Part shown: piece after piece, positions 24,791 through 33,196 of the stretch
Position numbering within the stretch: position 1 is the stretch's first letter
Layout of the letters: each line of letters starts with the position of its first letter
NCBI RefSeq assembly: GCF_027706845.1
Contig: NZ_JAQGCZ010000016.1
Coordinates: 1 to 64,000, forward strand
Reading direction: 5' to 3'
DNA: 64,000 bases
Source: Mycolicibacterium sp. BiH015
Lineage (GTDB): Bacteria; Actinomycetota; Actinomycetes; Mycobacteriales; Mycobacteriaceae
Position numbers and translations under genes: made by a program
Notes under the pieces: model-generated
What the model saw: the letters and a program-made list of their open reading frames with translations, nothing else
The model's database searches: none
Told to the model about the DNA's origin: nothing

Positions 24791-25308
24791 CGTGTGCCCC
24801 AATTGTATTGCTGCTTAACGAGTTTCAAATAGACGAGGGTTTCGGTGGATATCACTCCCGGTAGCGCGCGGATCTGGGTGTTGAGAAGTTCGAGCAAGCT
24901 GTCGTCGTCTTCGCAGACGACCTCGACGATGGCGTCGAACGAGCCCGCGGTCAGCACGACGTAGTCGACGGATTCGAGCTCGGCGAGTTTCTGGGCGACC
25001 TTGGTGGTGTCGCCGGTGCACTTGATGCCGATCATGGCCTGGCGCGCGAAGCCGAGTTGCAGAGGATCGGTGACCGCCACGATCTGCATGACACCGGCGT
25101 CGACCATGCGCTGGACGCGCTGACGCACCGCGGCCTCCGAGAGGCCGACGGCTTTGCCGATACCTGCGTAGGAGCGCCGGCCGTCCTGCTGCAGCTTCTC
25201 GATGATTGCCTTGGACAGTTCGTCGAGCTGAAAAGCGGCGCCCGGGCGAGACTGATTGACACGGAACGAGACGGGTCCGACGGCATGCGGTAACCCGGGG
25301 TTAGCCAT
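24787..25308 (-). CDS. Lrp/AsnC-family transcriptional regulator
   Basis: A 173-residue feast/famine regulator. An N-terminal helix-turn-helix (LDELSKAIIEKLQQDGRRSY, then GLSEAAVRQRVQRMVDAGV) is followed by a RAM/ACT-like ligand domain (KLAELESVDYVVLTAGSFDA, then IRALPGVISTETLVYL). It is translationally coupled to the downstream aminotransferase and diverges, over 122 bases, from the aldehyde dehydrogenase gene. It therefore probably controls both in response to an amino acid or amine (inference). The ATG at 25308 is chosen; an upstream in-frame extension lacks a ribosome site. Confidence 0.9.
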   Translation of the reverse strand: MANPGLPHAVGPVSFRVNQSRPGAAFQLDELSKAIIEKLQQDGRRSYAGIGKAVGLSEAAVRQRVQRMVDAGVMQIVAVTDPLQLGFARQAMIGIKCTGDTTKVAQKLAELESVDYVVLTAGSFDAIVEVVCEDDDSLLELLNTQIRALPGVISTETLVYLKLVKQQYNWGTR

Positions 25309-25430
25309 GCCTGAGATTGTGCACGGAATTCGTCGTGACAAGCAACCACGACGGCGAAATCAATCGTTCCGGCTAGGTGCCAATGCCGTAATGCGTAGCT
25401 CGGGTGGCCCCGGCGCGATAGCGTTGCCCC

Positions 25431-26924
25431 ATGACTGTCGCTCACACTGTCACGATGGCCGGAAGCTGGATCGACGGAGCTCCCGTCCAGACTTCGGGCC
25501 CGGTTCATCAGGTGATCAATCCGGCGACCGGGGACGCGGTCGCCGAGTACGCGCTGGCCCAACCGGCCGATGTGGACGCGGCCGTGGCGTCGGCTCGCGC
25601 TGCTTTGGGTGAGTGGGCCGGGGCGACCCCGGCCGAGCGGTCCGCTGTGCTGGCCAAGCTCGCCAAACTGGCCGACGAGGCGTCGGAGGCGCTGGTGGAC
25701 GAGGAGGTGAGCCAGACCGGTAAGCCGGTGCGGCTGGCCACTGAGTTCGACGTGCCGGGCAGCGTCGACAACATCGATTTCTTCGCCGGCGCCGCACGGC
25801 ACCTGGAAGGCAAGGCCTCGGCGGAGTATTCGGGCGACCACACGTCGTCGATTCGCCGCGAGGCCGTCGGCGTCGTCGCCACCATCACGCCGTGGAACTA
25901 TCCGCTGCAGATGGCGGTGTGGAAGGTGCTGCCGGCACTGGCCGCCGGATGCTCCGTGGTGATCAAGCCCGCCGAGATCACGCCGCTCACGACGCTGACG
26001 CTGGCCCGGCTGGCATCGGAGGCAGGGCTGCCCGACGGGGTGTTCAACGTGGTGACCGGGGCCGGGGTGGACGTCGGAACCGCGCTGGCCGGGCATGCCG
26101 ACGTCGACATGGTGACATTCACCGGGTCGACGCCTGTGGGCCGCAAGGTCATGCTGGCCGCCGCGGCTCATGGGCACCGGACACAGCTGGAGCTCGGCGG
26201 CAAGGCGCCGTTCGTCGTATTCGACGACGCCGACCTGGACGCGGCGATCCAGGGTGCGGTGGCCGGGGCGCTGATCAACACTGGCCAGGACTGCACGGCG
26301 GCGACGCGCGCCATCGTGGCGCGGGATCTGTACGACGACTTCGTGGCCGGGGTCGGGGAGGTGATGTCGTCGATCGTCATCGGGGATCCGGCGGATCCGG
26401 ACACCGATCTGGGTCCGCTGATTTCGATGGCGCACCGGGCCAAGGTGGCCGGCATGGTGGAGCGCGCGCCCGGTGAGGGTGGACGGATCGTCACCGGCGG
26501 GGTCGCGCCCGACGGACCGGGGTCGTTCTACCGGCCGACGCTGATCGCCGACGTGGCGGAGTCCTCGGAGGTATGGCGGGACGAGATCTTCGGGCCGGTG
26601 CTCGTGGCACGGTCGTTCACCGATGACGACGACGCGATCCGGCAGGCGAACGACACCAAATACGGGCTGGCGGCGTCGGCGTGGACGCGGGATGTGTATC
26701 GCGCACAAAGGGCTTCACGCGAGATCCACGCCGGCTGTGTGTGGATCAACGACCACATCCCGATCATCTCCGAGATGCCGCACGGTGGTTTCGGTGCGTC
26801 GGGCTTCGGCAAGGACATGAGCCAGTACTCACTCGAGGAGTACCTGTCGATCAAGCACGTGATGAGCGACATCACCGGCACGGTCGACAAGTCTTGGCAC
26901 CGAACCATTTTCACCAAGCGGTAG
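25431..26924 (+). CDS. NAD-dependent aldehyde dehydrogenase (gamma-aminobutyraldehyde dehydrogenase-like)
   Basis: A 497-residue aldehyde dehydrogenase. The cofactor segment ITPWNYPLQMAVWK, catalytic Glu in LELGGKAP (near 263) and catalytic Cys in NTGQDCTAATR (near 297) are intact; EIFGPVL is also present. Its closest look is to the PatD/betaine-aldehyde class, which oxidises 4-aminobutanal to GABA. This fits the neighbouring omega-aminotransferase and amino-acid permease, but substrate assignment is by context. The ATG has no strong ribosome site. Repeat B copy 3 lies just after its stop. Confidence 0.9.
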   Translation: MTVAHTVTMAGSWIDGAPVQTSGPVHQVINPATGDAVAEYALAQPADVDAAVASARAALGEWAGATPAERSAVLAKLAKLADEASEALVDEEVSQTGKPVRLATEFDVPGSVDNIDFFAGAARHLEGKASAEYSGDHTSSIRREAVGVVATITPWNYPLQMAVWKVLPALAAGCSVVIKPAEITPLTTLTLARLASEAGLPDGVFNVVTGAGVDVGTALAGHADVDMVTFTGSTPVGRKVMLAAAAHGHRTQLELGGKAPFVVFDDADLDAAIQGAVAGALINTGQDCTAATRAIVARDLYDDFVAGVGEVMSSIVIGDPADPDTDLGPLISMAHRAKVAGMVERAPGEGGRIVTGGVAPDGPGSFYRPTLIADVAESSEVWRDEIFGPVLVARSFTDDDDAIRQANDTKYGLAASAWTRDVYRAQRASREIHAGCVWINDHIPIISEMPHGGFGASGFGKDMSQYSLEEYLSIKHVMSDITGTVDKSWHRTIFTKR

Positions 26925-26928
26925 GCCG

Positions 26929-26992
26929 CCGCGGAATAGCATTCCTGGTCGTGGTTGGCCGCGAAATCGCAGCCCGGAATGATATTTCGCGA
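26929..26992. repeat. Intergenic repeat family B, copy 3 (divergent)
   Basis: Arms GCGGAATAGCATTCC and CGGAATGATATTTCGCG form an imperfect inverted pair related to copies 1 and 2. It lies between the convergent stops of the aldehyde dehydrogenase and universal stress protein genes. Confidence 0.6.
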
Positions 26993-27002
26993 ACGGCAAA
27001 CG

Positions 27003-27866
27003 CTATTCCTCGTCGCGCGGCACCACGATCACCGGCACGTCGACGCCGGCGAGAATGCGCGACGCCGTCGACCCCAGAAAGATCCGCTTCGGCGCCGCGA
27101 AGCGTGACGAGCCCACCACAAGCAGGTCGCCGTCGTCCCACTTCAGCTTCTTGAGCGCCGATTCCAGCGTCATGCCGTCGGCGACCAGCGACTCGATCTC
27201 CGGGGCGTCAGGCAGCGCGCGGGCGGCCACGGCGAGGTTCTCCTCGGCGGCCTCACGCTGCAACGCCCGCACCTCCTTGGCGCTGCCCGCCTCGGCGAGG
27301 TTCTCGGCCGACACCAGCGACAGCATCCGGACCCGGAGGCCCGCGGCGCTGGCGAGCGTGATCGTGAACGGAAGAGGATTGTCGTCACCCGGTCGCGTCG
27401 GCACGGCCGCCGTCACCGCAGTGATGGATTCGTCCGGGTCCTCGGCGTAGCCGCGCGGCGCCAACGCCACCGGGATCGACGAGATGTGCAGCAGGGCGCC
27501 CGTGACCGGGCCGATGGTGTGCCTGCCGAAGAACCCGTCGCGCGCGCCTCCGACCACGATAAGGTCGGAGGACTTGCCTTCGGCGAACTCGACGAGTTCC
27601 TGTGCGAAAGACTCGCCGACAATTACCGACGAACCAGCCGTGACGCCGTCGGCCTGAAGTGACGCAACGGCTTTGGACACCCACTGCTCGCCGCGCGCGA
27701 CGAGCATCCGCTGGTACTCCGCGCGGCCGGGATGGCCGTCGGGCAGTTCTTCGCGGACCACGATCACGACGTCGACTGTCGCGTCGAAGGTCCTGGCGAG
27801 CGCGCTCGCCAACGCGATGCCGTCGTCTCCGGTGGGTGTGGCGAGATAGCCGACTGTCAAATGCAT
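27003..27866 (-). CDS. Tandem-domain universal stress protein
   Basis: A 287-residue protein with two USP domains (about 1-140 and 150-287), as common in mycobacteria. ATP-binding glycine-rich motifs are present in both: VVGGARDGFFGRHTIG...GALLH and VVGSSRFAAPKRIFLGSTAS, the latter a good G-2x-G-9x-G(S/T) match. It follows the amino-acid permease by 15 bases in the same direction and is likely co-transcribed. USP-transporter pairs are common, and the USP may modulate the permease, but that is inference. Confidence 0.9.
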   Translation of the reverse strand: MHLTVGYLATPTGDDGIALASALARTFDATVDVVIVVREELPDGHPGRAEYQRMLVARGEQWVSKAVASLQADGVTAGSSVIVGESFAQELVEFAEGKSSDLIVVGGARDGFFGRHTIGPVTGALLHISSIPVALAPRGYAEDPDESITAVTAAVPTRPGDDNPLPFTITLASAAGLRVRMLSLVSAENLAEAGSAKEVRALQREAAEENLAVAARALPDAPEIESLVADGMTLESALKKLKWDDGDLLVVGSSRFAAPKRIFLGSTASRILAGVDVPVIVVPRDEE

Positions 27867-27881
27867 TGCGGGACTCTCTCT

Positions 27882-29393
27882 TTAGAAGTTGTCCAGTACT
27901 TTGACCTCGGTCGACGCATCGAGCGTCTCGCCGCGGAAGAATCGTTTGGTCCCGAAGGCGAAGCAGGCCAGCATCAGCGGGACGCCCAGCACCAGCATGC
28001 CCACTCCGAGGACGAATACGCCGCCGATAGGGCCGAAAGCGGTGTAGCCGTAATCCGGCGAGAGCATGTCCTTGGCGCTGATACCGAACGCGGTGGCCAT
28101 CGCGATGCCGCCGAGCAGCGGAAAGATGCCGCGGAAGAACAGGTTCCGCACGGAGGTGAACAGCGTCCTGCGGAAGTACCAGACGCACGCGAAAGCGGTG
28201 ATGCCGTAGTAGAACGCGACGGCCAGGCCCAGTGAGGCGACCGAATCCAGAAGCGCGTTCTCCGACAGCAGCTTCAGCACGAGGTAGAAGAACAGCGCCG
28301 AGATGCCCATGACGATGGTGCCGAATGCGGGGGTCATGTAGCGCGGATGCACGCTGGCGAACCGCTTCGGGATCGCCTCGTAGACCGCCATCGACAGCAT
28401 GCCGCGGGCGGTGGGCAGGATCGTCGTCTGCGTCGAGGACAACGCCGACACCGACACCGTCAGCAGCAGCGCCGACGCCGCGATCTGTCCGGCGACGGGT
28501 TCCCCGAGCACGGTCAGTACGTCGTCGGTGTTGTTCGGGTTGTTCAGGCCTATGCCGACTTCGCTGAATCCGGCGAATGACTGCAGCGCGTAGGCCACCA
28601 GCACGTAGGTGCAGACCAGGATCAGCGTGGTGATGACTGCGGCGATTCCCGGCGTCTTCCCGGGATCCTTGGTCTCCTCGCCGACAGCCAGGCACGCGTC
28701 CCACCCCCAATAGATGAAGATGCACAGGATGACGGCGGCGGCGATCTGCGAGACGTCGAGACCGCTGGGCCACAGCCACGACCATTCGGGGCTGATGGCC
28801 TGTTCTCCGGCGCTACCGCTGAACACCCGGACCAGAGCGATCACGCTGACAACGATGAGCACGCCGAACTGGATTGCGATAAGCACGTTCTGAACGCGTT
28901 CGCTCACCACGATCCCGCGCGCGGACAGCAGCGTCATCGCGATGATGAAGAAGCATCCCAAACCGACCGTCGCCGGAACGCTCTCGGCGAGGGAGTCGAG
29001 CCCGAGGAACGCGTACAGGTAGATGGCGGCCACCTCGGCGACGTTGGCCAGCACGATGATCGCCGACACCGCCAGGCCCCACCCGCCGATCCAGCCGATC
29101 CACGGCCCGAAGGCTTTCGTGCCCCAGGTGAACGTCGTGCCGCAGTCGGGGGTGTCCTGCGACAGCTCCTTGTAGGCGAAGGCGACGAGCAGCATCGGGA
29201 TGAACGCCAGGACGAACATGGACGGAGCCTTTTCGCCGACTCCGAGGACGACGTAGCCCAGGGTCGCCGCCAGGCTGTAGGCCGGTGCGACGGCCGCCAA
29301 TCCGATGACGACGTTGCCGACCAGACCCAGGGCGCCCGCCTGCAACCCTTTGGCGCCGACCGCGGGAGTCGACGGATCCTCCGTGATAGCCAT
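27882..29393 (-). CDS. APC-family amino acid/polyamine permease
   Basis: A 503-residue inner membrane transporter with about twelve hydrophobic segments. The first segment carries the APC unwound-helix pattern (GNVVIGLAAVAPAYSLAATLG). ELSQDTPDCGTTFTWGTKAFGPWIGWIGGW is characteristic of APC-type importers of amino acids, choline or amines. Next to an omega-aminotransferase, aldehyde dehydrogenase and Lrp regulator, it probably imports the amine or amino acid they degrade. It leads the permease-USP unit. The ATG is preceded by a weak ribosome site. Confidence 0.88.
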   Translation of the reverse strand: MAITEDPSTPAVGAKGLQAGALGLVGNVVIGLAAVAPAYSLAATLGYVVLGVGEKAPSMFVLAFIPMLLVAFAYKELSQDTPDCGTTFTWGTKAFGPWIGWIGGWGLAVSAIIVLANVAEVAAIYLYAFLGLDSLAESVPATVGLGCFFIIAMTLLSARGIVVSERVQNVLIAIQFGVLIVVSVIALVRVFSGSAGEQAISPEWSWLWPSGLDVSQIAAAVILCIFIYWGWDACLAVGEETKDPGKTPGIAAVITTLILVCTYVLVAYALQSFAGFSEVGIGLNNPNNTDDVLTVLGEPVAGQIAASALLLTVSVSALSSTQTTILPTARGMLSMAVYEAIPKRFASVHPRYMTPAFGTIVMGISALFFYLVLKLLSENALLDSVASLGLAVAFYYGITAFACVWYFRRTLFTSVRNLFFRGIFPLLGGIAMATAFGISAKDMLSPDYGYTAFGPIGGVFVLGVGMLVLGVPLMLACFAFGTKRFFRGETLDASTEVKVLDNF

Positions 29394-29463
29394 GGGCCGA
29401 AGAATACGGTTCCGGTGGTGGCTGTGCGCCGCGTACGCGGAAATCGTTGCATGGAGGAAACTT

Positions 29464-29482
29464 GACGACGGATTCCGTCGTC
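29464..29482. promoter_or_regulatory. Inverted repeat upstream of sigJ
   Basis: GACGACGG-ATT-CCGTCGTC: perfect 8-bp arms with a 3-base loop, 37 bases before the sigJ start. It could be an operator or an mRNA hairpin. No TGTCACA box was seen here, so this is not the ECF41 promoter motif. Confidence 0.35.
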
Positions 29483-29518
29483 GGGGCAGCGCGAATCCGT
29501 CGGTTCTAGACTCGACAC

Positions 29519-30415
29519 ATGACCGCGACCGCGCGCGTCGGCGAGTTCGAGCAGATGCGACCGCACCTGCTGTCGGTCGCCTATCGACTCACGGGCACCG
29601 TCGCCGACGCTGAAGACATTGTCCAGGATGCGTGGCTGAGATGGGCGGCGAATTCGGGCGCCGCGGTCGAGGATCTGAAGGCGTGGTTGACGACGGTGGT
29701 GAGCCGGCTCGCGCTGGACCGTCTGCGGTCGGCGTCGCACCGCCGCGAAACCTATGTGGGTGAGTGGTTGCCTGAACCCGTCGTGACGGGCTTCGGCAGA
29801 GACGACCCGTTGGATGCGGTGGTGGCGGGCGAGGACGCACGCTTCGCGGCGATGGTGGTGCTGGAGAACCTGACCCCGGATCAGCGCGTCGCGTTCGTCT
29901 TACACGACGGTTTCGCGGTGCCGTTCACCGAGATCGCCGAGATTCTCGGCTCGACGCCGGAGTCCGCCCGTCAGCTGGCTTCGCGGGCGCGGCGGGCCGT
30001 GTCGTCGGCGCCGCCTCCTGCTGCTGAGCATGCCGAGGTCGTCGGCAAGCTGCTGGCGGCGATGGCGTCGGGGGATTTGGATGTCGTGGTGTCGCTGCTG
30101 CATCCCGATGTGACCTTCACCGGCGATGCGAATCGCAAAGCACCGACGGCGGCCCGTGTCATCCATGGGCGGGACAAGGTGGCCCGCTTCCTGCTGGGCC
30201 TCGGCGCGAAGTACGGAGCGGAACGCCTGCTGGCCAACAGCGTGCTTGGGCTGGTCAACGGCGAACTGGGGGTCTATTCGCCGGGCGCGGACGCCACCGA
30301 CGACGCGCCGGCCATCACGCCGCGCATTCAGGCGCTCACCGTGCACGACGGGCGGGTGGTCGCGATCTACGACGTCGCCAACCCCGACAAGTTCACCGGG
30401 TCACCGTTGCGCTAG
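29519..30415 (+). CDS. sigJ: ECF41-group sigma factor SigJ with SnoaL-like C-terminal domain
   Basis: A 298-residue extracytoplasmic-function sigma factor. Region 2 (about 10-80, SVAYRLTGTVADAEDIVQDA) contacts the -10 element; region 4 (about 110-165, LTPDQRVAFVLHD, then FTEIAEILGSTPESARQLAS) contacts the -35. Between them is the WLPEPV linker typical of ECF41. Residues 175-298 form the fused SnoaL-like domain that in this group replaces a separate anti-sigma factor; the C-terminal NPDKFTG matches the conserved NPDKL-type tail. The DGGG-like motif usual in the group is replaced by GDANRK here. It sits within 3.4 kb of a COE set and matches Rv3328c by position. It overlaps the convergent reductase gene by 15 bases. 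Confidence 0.92.
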   Translation: MTATARVGEFEQMRPHLLSVAYRLTGTVADAEDIVQDAWLRWAANSGAAVEDLKAWLTTVVSRLALDRLRSASHRRETYVGEWLPEPVVTGFGRDDPLDAVVAGEDARFAAMVVLENLTPDQRVAFVLHDGFAVPFTEIAEILGSTPESARQLASRARRAVSSAPPPAAEHAEVVGKLLAAMASGDLDVVVSLLHPDVTFTGDANRKAPTAARVIHGRDKVARFLLGLGAKYGAERLLANSVLGLVNGELGVYSPGADATDDAPAITPRIQALTVHDGRVVAIYDVANPDKFTGSPLR

Positions 30416-31576
30416 CACGCAATGCGTGCCGCTGTAGACGGTCGGCATGCATTTCATGCAGTGAATGCACAGTCCTTCCTCGGCCACGTCGTCGCGGAAT
30501 CGGTTGACGAGGTCGGGCTCGCGCAGCAATGCGCGCGCCATCGCCACGAACTCGAAGCCCTCGGTGAGTGCCTGCGCAGCGGTGTCGAGCCGATTGATGC
30601 CACCGAGGAGCATCAGCGGCATCGATAGCTGCGCGCGGAACTGCCGGGCCAGCGGCAGGAAGAACGCCTCCTGGAAGGGATATGAGCGGAACAGTCGCTT
30701 GCCGATGACGCGTAGACCGAGCCCGACGGCTCGGGGTTGCGAAGCGATGAACTCGTCCATCGGTACGTCCCCGCGGAAGTAGTACATCGGATTCTGAAGG
30801 GAACTTCCGCCGGTCAGCTGTAGGGCGTCGAGGTGCCCGTCGGCCTCCAGCAGCTGAGCGGTCGGCACACTGTCGGTCAGCCAGAAGCCCCCGCGCACAC
30901 CGTCGTCCATGTTGAATTTTGCTGTGACAGCCACACTTTCGCCGACGGAGCGCCGCACCCGCTCGGCGACACGGCGGGCCAGCTCGGCGCGGCGGGTGAC
31001 GTCGCCGCCGTAGCGGTCCGTGCGCTTGTTGAGCTTCGGGCTGAAGAACGAGCTGAGCAGATAACCGTGGCCCATGTGGATTTCGATCGCGTCGAAGCCC
31101 GCGTCGACGGCGTGGGCGGCCGCCGCTCCGAAGTCGTCGACCACCGCTTCCAGTTGCTCGCCGGTGGCGCCTCGGACCAGGCCCATGGCCGGTGCGCTCA
31201 GACGGGTGGAGGGTGCGAGCGTCGGCGTTCGGTTCGACAGCGTGTTGGCGACAAGTCCGGCGTGGCCGATCTGCGCGCACGCCAACGCGCCCGCATCGTG
31301 CACGGCGCTCGTCACTCTCCGTAGCTGCGCTGCGCGGTCGGCGTCGAGGACGACGGTGTCCCGGTGCACCCGTCCGCCGGGGGAGACGGCGCAGTAGGCG
31401 ACGGTCGTCATCGCCGCCCCGCCTCGGGCCACCGCTTCGTGGAAGTCGACGAGGGCCTCGCTGACCTGTCCCCGCGGCATGACTCCCTCGAATGTCGCGG
31501 CTTTGACGAACCGGTTCTTCAGGGTGAGGGGACCCAGCCGTGCGGGCGTGAATGCTTGTTTCGATACCATTGGCAT
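30401..31576 (-). CDS. Old-yellow-enzyme-type flavin oxidoreductase, sigJ-linked paralogue
   Basis: A 391-residue FMN barrel oxidoreductase paralogous to the one at 3743-4948. Shared motifs are FTPARLGPLTLKNRFVKAAT, AQIGHAG, EIHMGHGYLLSSFFSP, RTDRYGGD and FVAMARALLREPDL. It ends in CIHCMKC and a Cys nine residues later, the same CX2CX2CX9C cluster. It is likely an enone/enoyl reductase with an Fe-S or zinc site. It is the 'oxidoreductase' member of the COE set around sigJ. Start ATG 31576; ATG 31570 is also possible. Divergent from the epimerase gene with 29 bases between. Confidence 0.85.
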   Translation of the reverse strand: MPMVSKQAFTPARLGPLTLKNRFVKAATFEGVMPRGQVSEALVDFHEAVARGGAAMTTVAYCAVSPGGRVHRDTVVLDADRAAQLRRVTSAVHDAGALACAQIGHAGLVANTLSNRTPTLAPSTRLSAPAMGLVRGATGEQLEAVVDDFGAAAAHAVDAGFDAIEIHMGHGYLLSSFFSPKLNKRTDRYGGDVTRRAELARRVAERVRRSVGESVAVTAKFNMDDGVRGGFWLTDSVPTAQLLEADGHLDALQLTGGSSLQNPMYYFRGDVPMDEFIASQPRAVGLGLRVIGKRLFRSYPFQEAFFLPLARQFRAQLSMPLMLLGGINRLDTAAQALTEGFEFVAMARALLREPDLVNRFRDDVAEEGLCIHCMKCMPTVYSGTHCVLAQR

Positions 31577-31605
31577 CGTAACCTACCACCACAGGAGGCC
31601 GCCCC

Positions 31606-32592
31606 GTGCACGTCGCAATGACAGGCGCGACCGGATATCTCGGCGCCCATACCGCTCGTGCGCTGCTGACGGCCGGGCATGACATCCGTCTGCTGGTTCC
31701 GCCGGGCGAGGACGCCGCACCCGTCATCGGCGCGTTGCGCGTGCTCGGATCCGTGACCATCGTCGTCGGAGACGTCCGACGGGATGCCGATATCGGCAGG
31801 CTGATCACAGGTGCCGACGCCGTGGTGCACGCGGCAGGGGTGGTGGGCACCGACGAACGCCGCAGTCGATTGATGTGGGACGTCAATGCGTATGCGGCAG
31901 AATCGATCATGCGCCGCGCCGTCGAGGCCGGGCTCGATCCGGTGGTGTCCGTGAGCAGTTACAGCGCGCTGTTCCCGCCGCTCAACGGCGTCATCACCCC
32001 GGACACCCCTCCGGCCGCCGGGCGCAGTGCCTACGCCAAGACCAAGGCCTATGCCGATCGTGTGGCGCGCGAATTGCAGTGCGGCGGTGCGCCTGTGGTG
32101 GTCACCTACCCGTCGAGTGTTGTCGGCGCCCCGTTCCACACCGGCGCAGGGGTCACCGAACGCGGTTGGGCGCCGCTGGTACGCCACGCCGTGGCACCGA
32201 GGCTGCGTGGCGGCATGCAGATGATCGACGTTCGCGATGTCGCCGAGGTGCATGCCCGGGTCATGCGGCCCGGCCAGGGGCCGCGCCGCTATGTCTGCGG
32301 AGGGGTGATGCTGACGTTCGACGAGATGATCGACGCGCTCGAGCGTGGCCTGGGTCGGCGGATCCGCCGCGTCCCCGTCCCCGTGGGCGCTCTGCTCACC
32401 GCTGCCCGCGCCGCCGATCTGGTGTCGCGGTTCATCGCGCTGCCTGACGGACTGAGCTACGAGGCCATGACACTGCTGACCGCGGCGACGCCCACCGATG
32501 ACAGTGCCGCGCTGCGCGACCTCGACCTGGCATGGCGACCCCCGCAAGCCGCCATCGTCGAGTCATTCGCGTCGCACGCCGGCCTGCAATAG
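31606..32592 (+). CDS. NAD(P)-dependent epimerase/dehydratase (extended SDR)
   Basis: A 328-residue Rossmann-fold oxidoreductase. Nucleotide loop GATGYLG is at residues 7-13, catalytic YAKTK near 143 and a Ser in SVSSYSALF near 110. The extended-SDR C-terminal half follows (DVRDVAEVHARVM). It resembles dihydroflavonol reductase-like and 3-beta-hydroxysteroid-like enzymes; the substrate is unknown. GTG start preceded by AGGAGG 8 bases away. It is the 'epimerase' member of the COE set near sigJ. It overlaps the convergent TetR gene by 30 bases. Confidence 0.85.
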   Translation: MHVAMTGATGYLGAHTARALLTAGHDIRLLVPPGEDAAPVIGALRVLGSVTIVVGDVRRDADIGRLITGADAVVHAAGVVGTDERRSRLMWDVNAYAAESIMRRAVEAGLDPVVSVSSYSALFPPLNGVITPDTPPAAGRSAYAKTKAYADRVARELQCGGAPVVVTYPSSVVGAPFHTGAGVTERGWAPLVRHAVAPRLRGGMQMIDVRDVAEVHARVMRPGQGPRRYVCGGVMLTFDEMIDALERGLGRRIRRVPVPVGALLTAARAADLVSRFIALPDGLSYEAMTLLTAATPTDDSAALRDLDLAWRPPQAAIVESFASHAGLQ

Positions 32593-33153
32593 TTCGGTGA
32601 TGCGCGTGCGCAGGGCGTCGGAGTCGTCCTCCACTGCCACGCTGGTCATGAAAAGCGCTGCGCCCGCTGCCATCACGAGTAGAGCCTTCGCATCCACGGC
32701 GGCCCGTCTGCGCTGGGCAGGTGTGTCGGACTCGACGTGCTCGGTGAACAGTTGCACGGCGGGCCCGCTGAAATCGGCCCACAGAGCGTTGCGCAGGTCG
32801 GCGTTCTCCCGTAGCGCGAGCAGCAGGCCGGGGACTGCTTCGCGCACGTCGGGTGCGCTGAACAACTCGTGGCTGCCTCGCACGACCCAGTCGATCCAGC
32901 CGGAGAGGTCGGTTCCCGAGAACGGTGAGAGGTCTGGCGATTCACCGAGGATCGCGTGCAGCACCAGTTCGGCCTTCGAGCCCCAGCGCCGGGCGAGGCT
33001 CGCGCGGCCCACACCTGCCCGCGTGGCGACCATGCGGACGCTGAGCTCGTCCCAGCCGACCTCCATGAGCAGGTCGCGCGTCGCGGACAGCACCTTCTGA
33101 TCGATCGAGGCGTCGCGCGGCCGTCCACCCGTGCGGGGTTCGTCCTCACTCAT
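32563..33153 (-). CDS. TetR-family transcriptional regulator
   Basis: A 196-residue repressor-like protein. The helix-turn-helix is at about residues 17-60 (VLSATRDLLMEVGWDELSVR, then ATRAGVGRASLARRWGSKAELV). The C-terminal ligand domain resembles TetR_C_16-like groups. It follows the carboxymuconolactone-decarboxylase gene (stop 33197) by 43 bases on the same strand, so both may be one unit driven by the ECF41-type promoter at 33781-33807. It converges with the epimerase gene with a 30-base overlap. Its targets are not evident. Confidence 0.87.
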   Translation of the reverse strand: MSEDEPRTGGRPRDASIDQKVLSATRDLLMEVGWDELSVRMVATRAGVGRASLARRWGSKAELVLHAILGESPDLSPFSGTDLSGWIDWVVRGSHELFSAPDVREAVPGLLLALRENADLRNALWADFSGPAVQLFTEHVESDTPAQRRRAAVDAKALLVMAAGAALFMTSVAVEDDSDALRTRITELLQAGVRRE

Positions 33154-33196
33154 CAGGTCGATTCAACCGCATTTGCCCGGAATCGAGGCGCCGGCG

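Noticed and set aside
25281..25310. Near-palindrome at the Lrp start as an Lrp operator
   Set aside because: It lies mostly inside the coding start, has mismatched centre bases and Lrp sites are too degenerate to call by eye.
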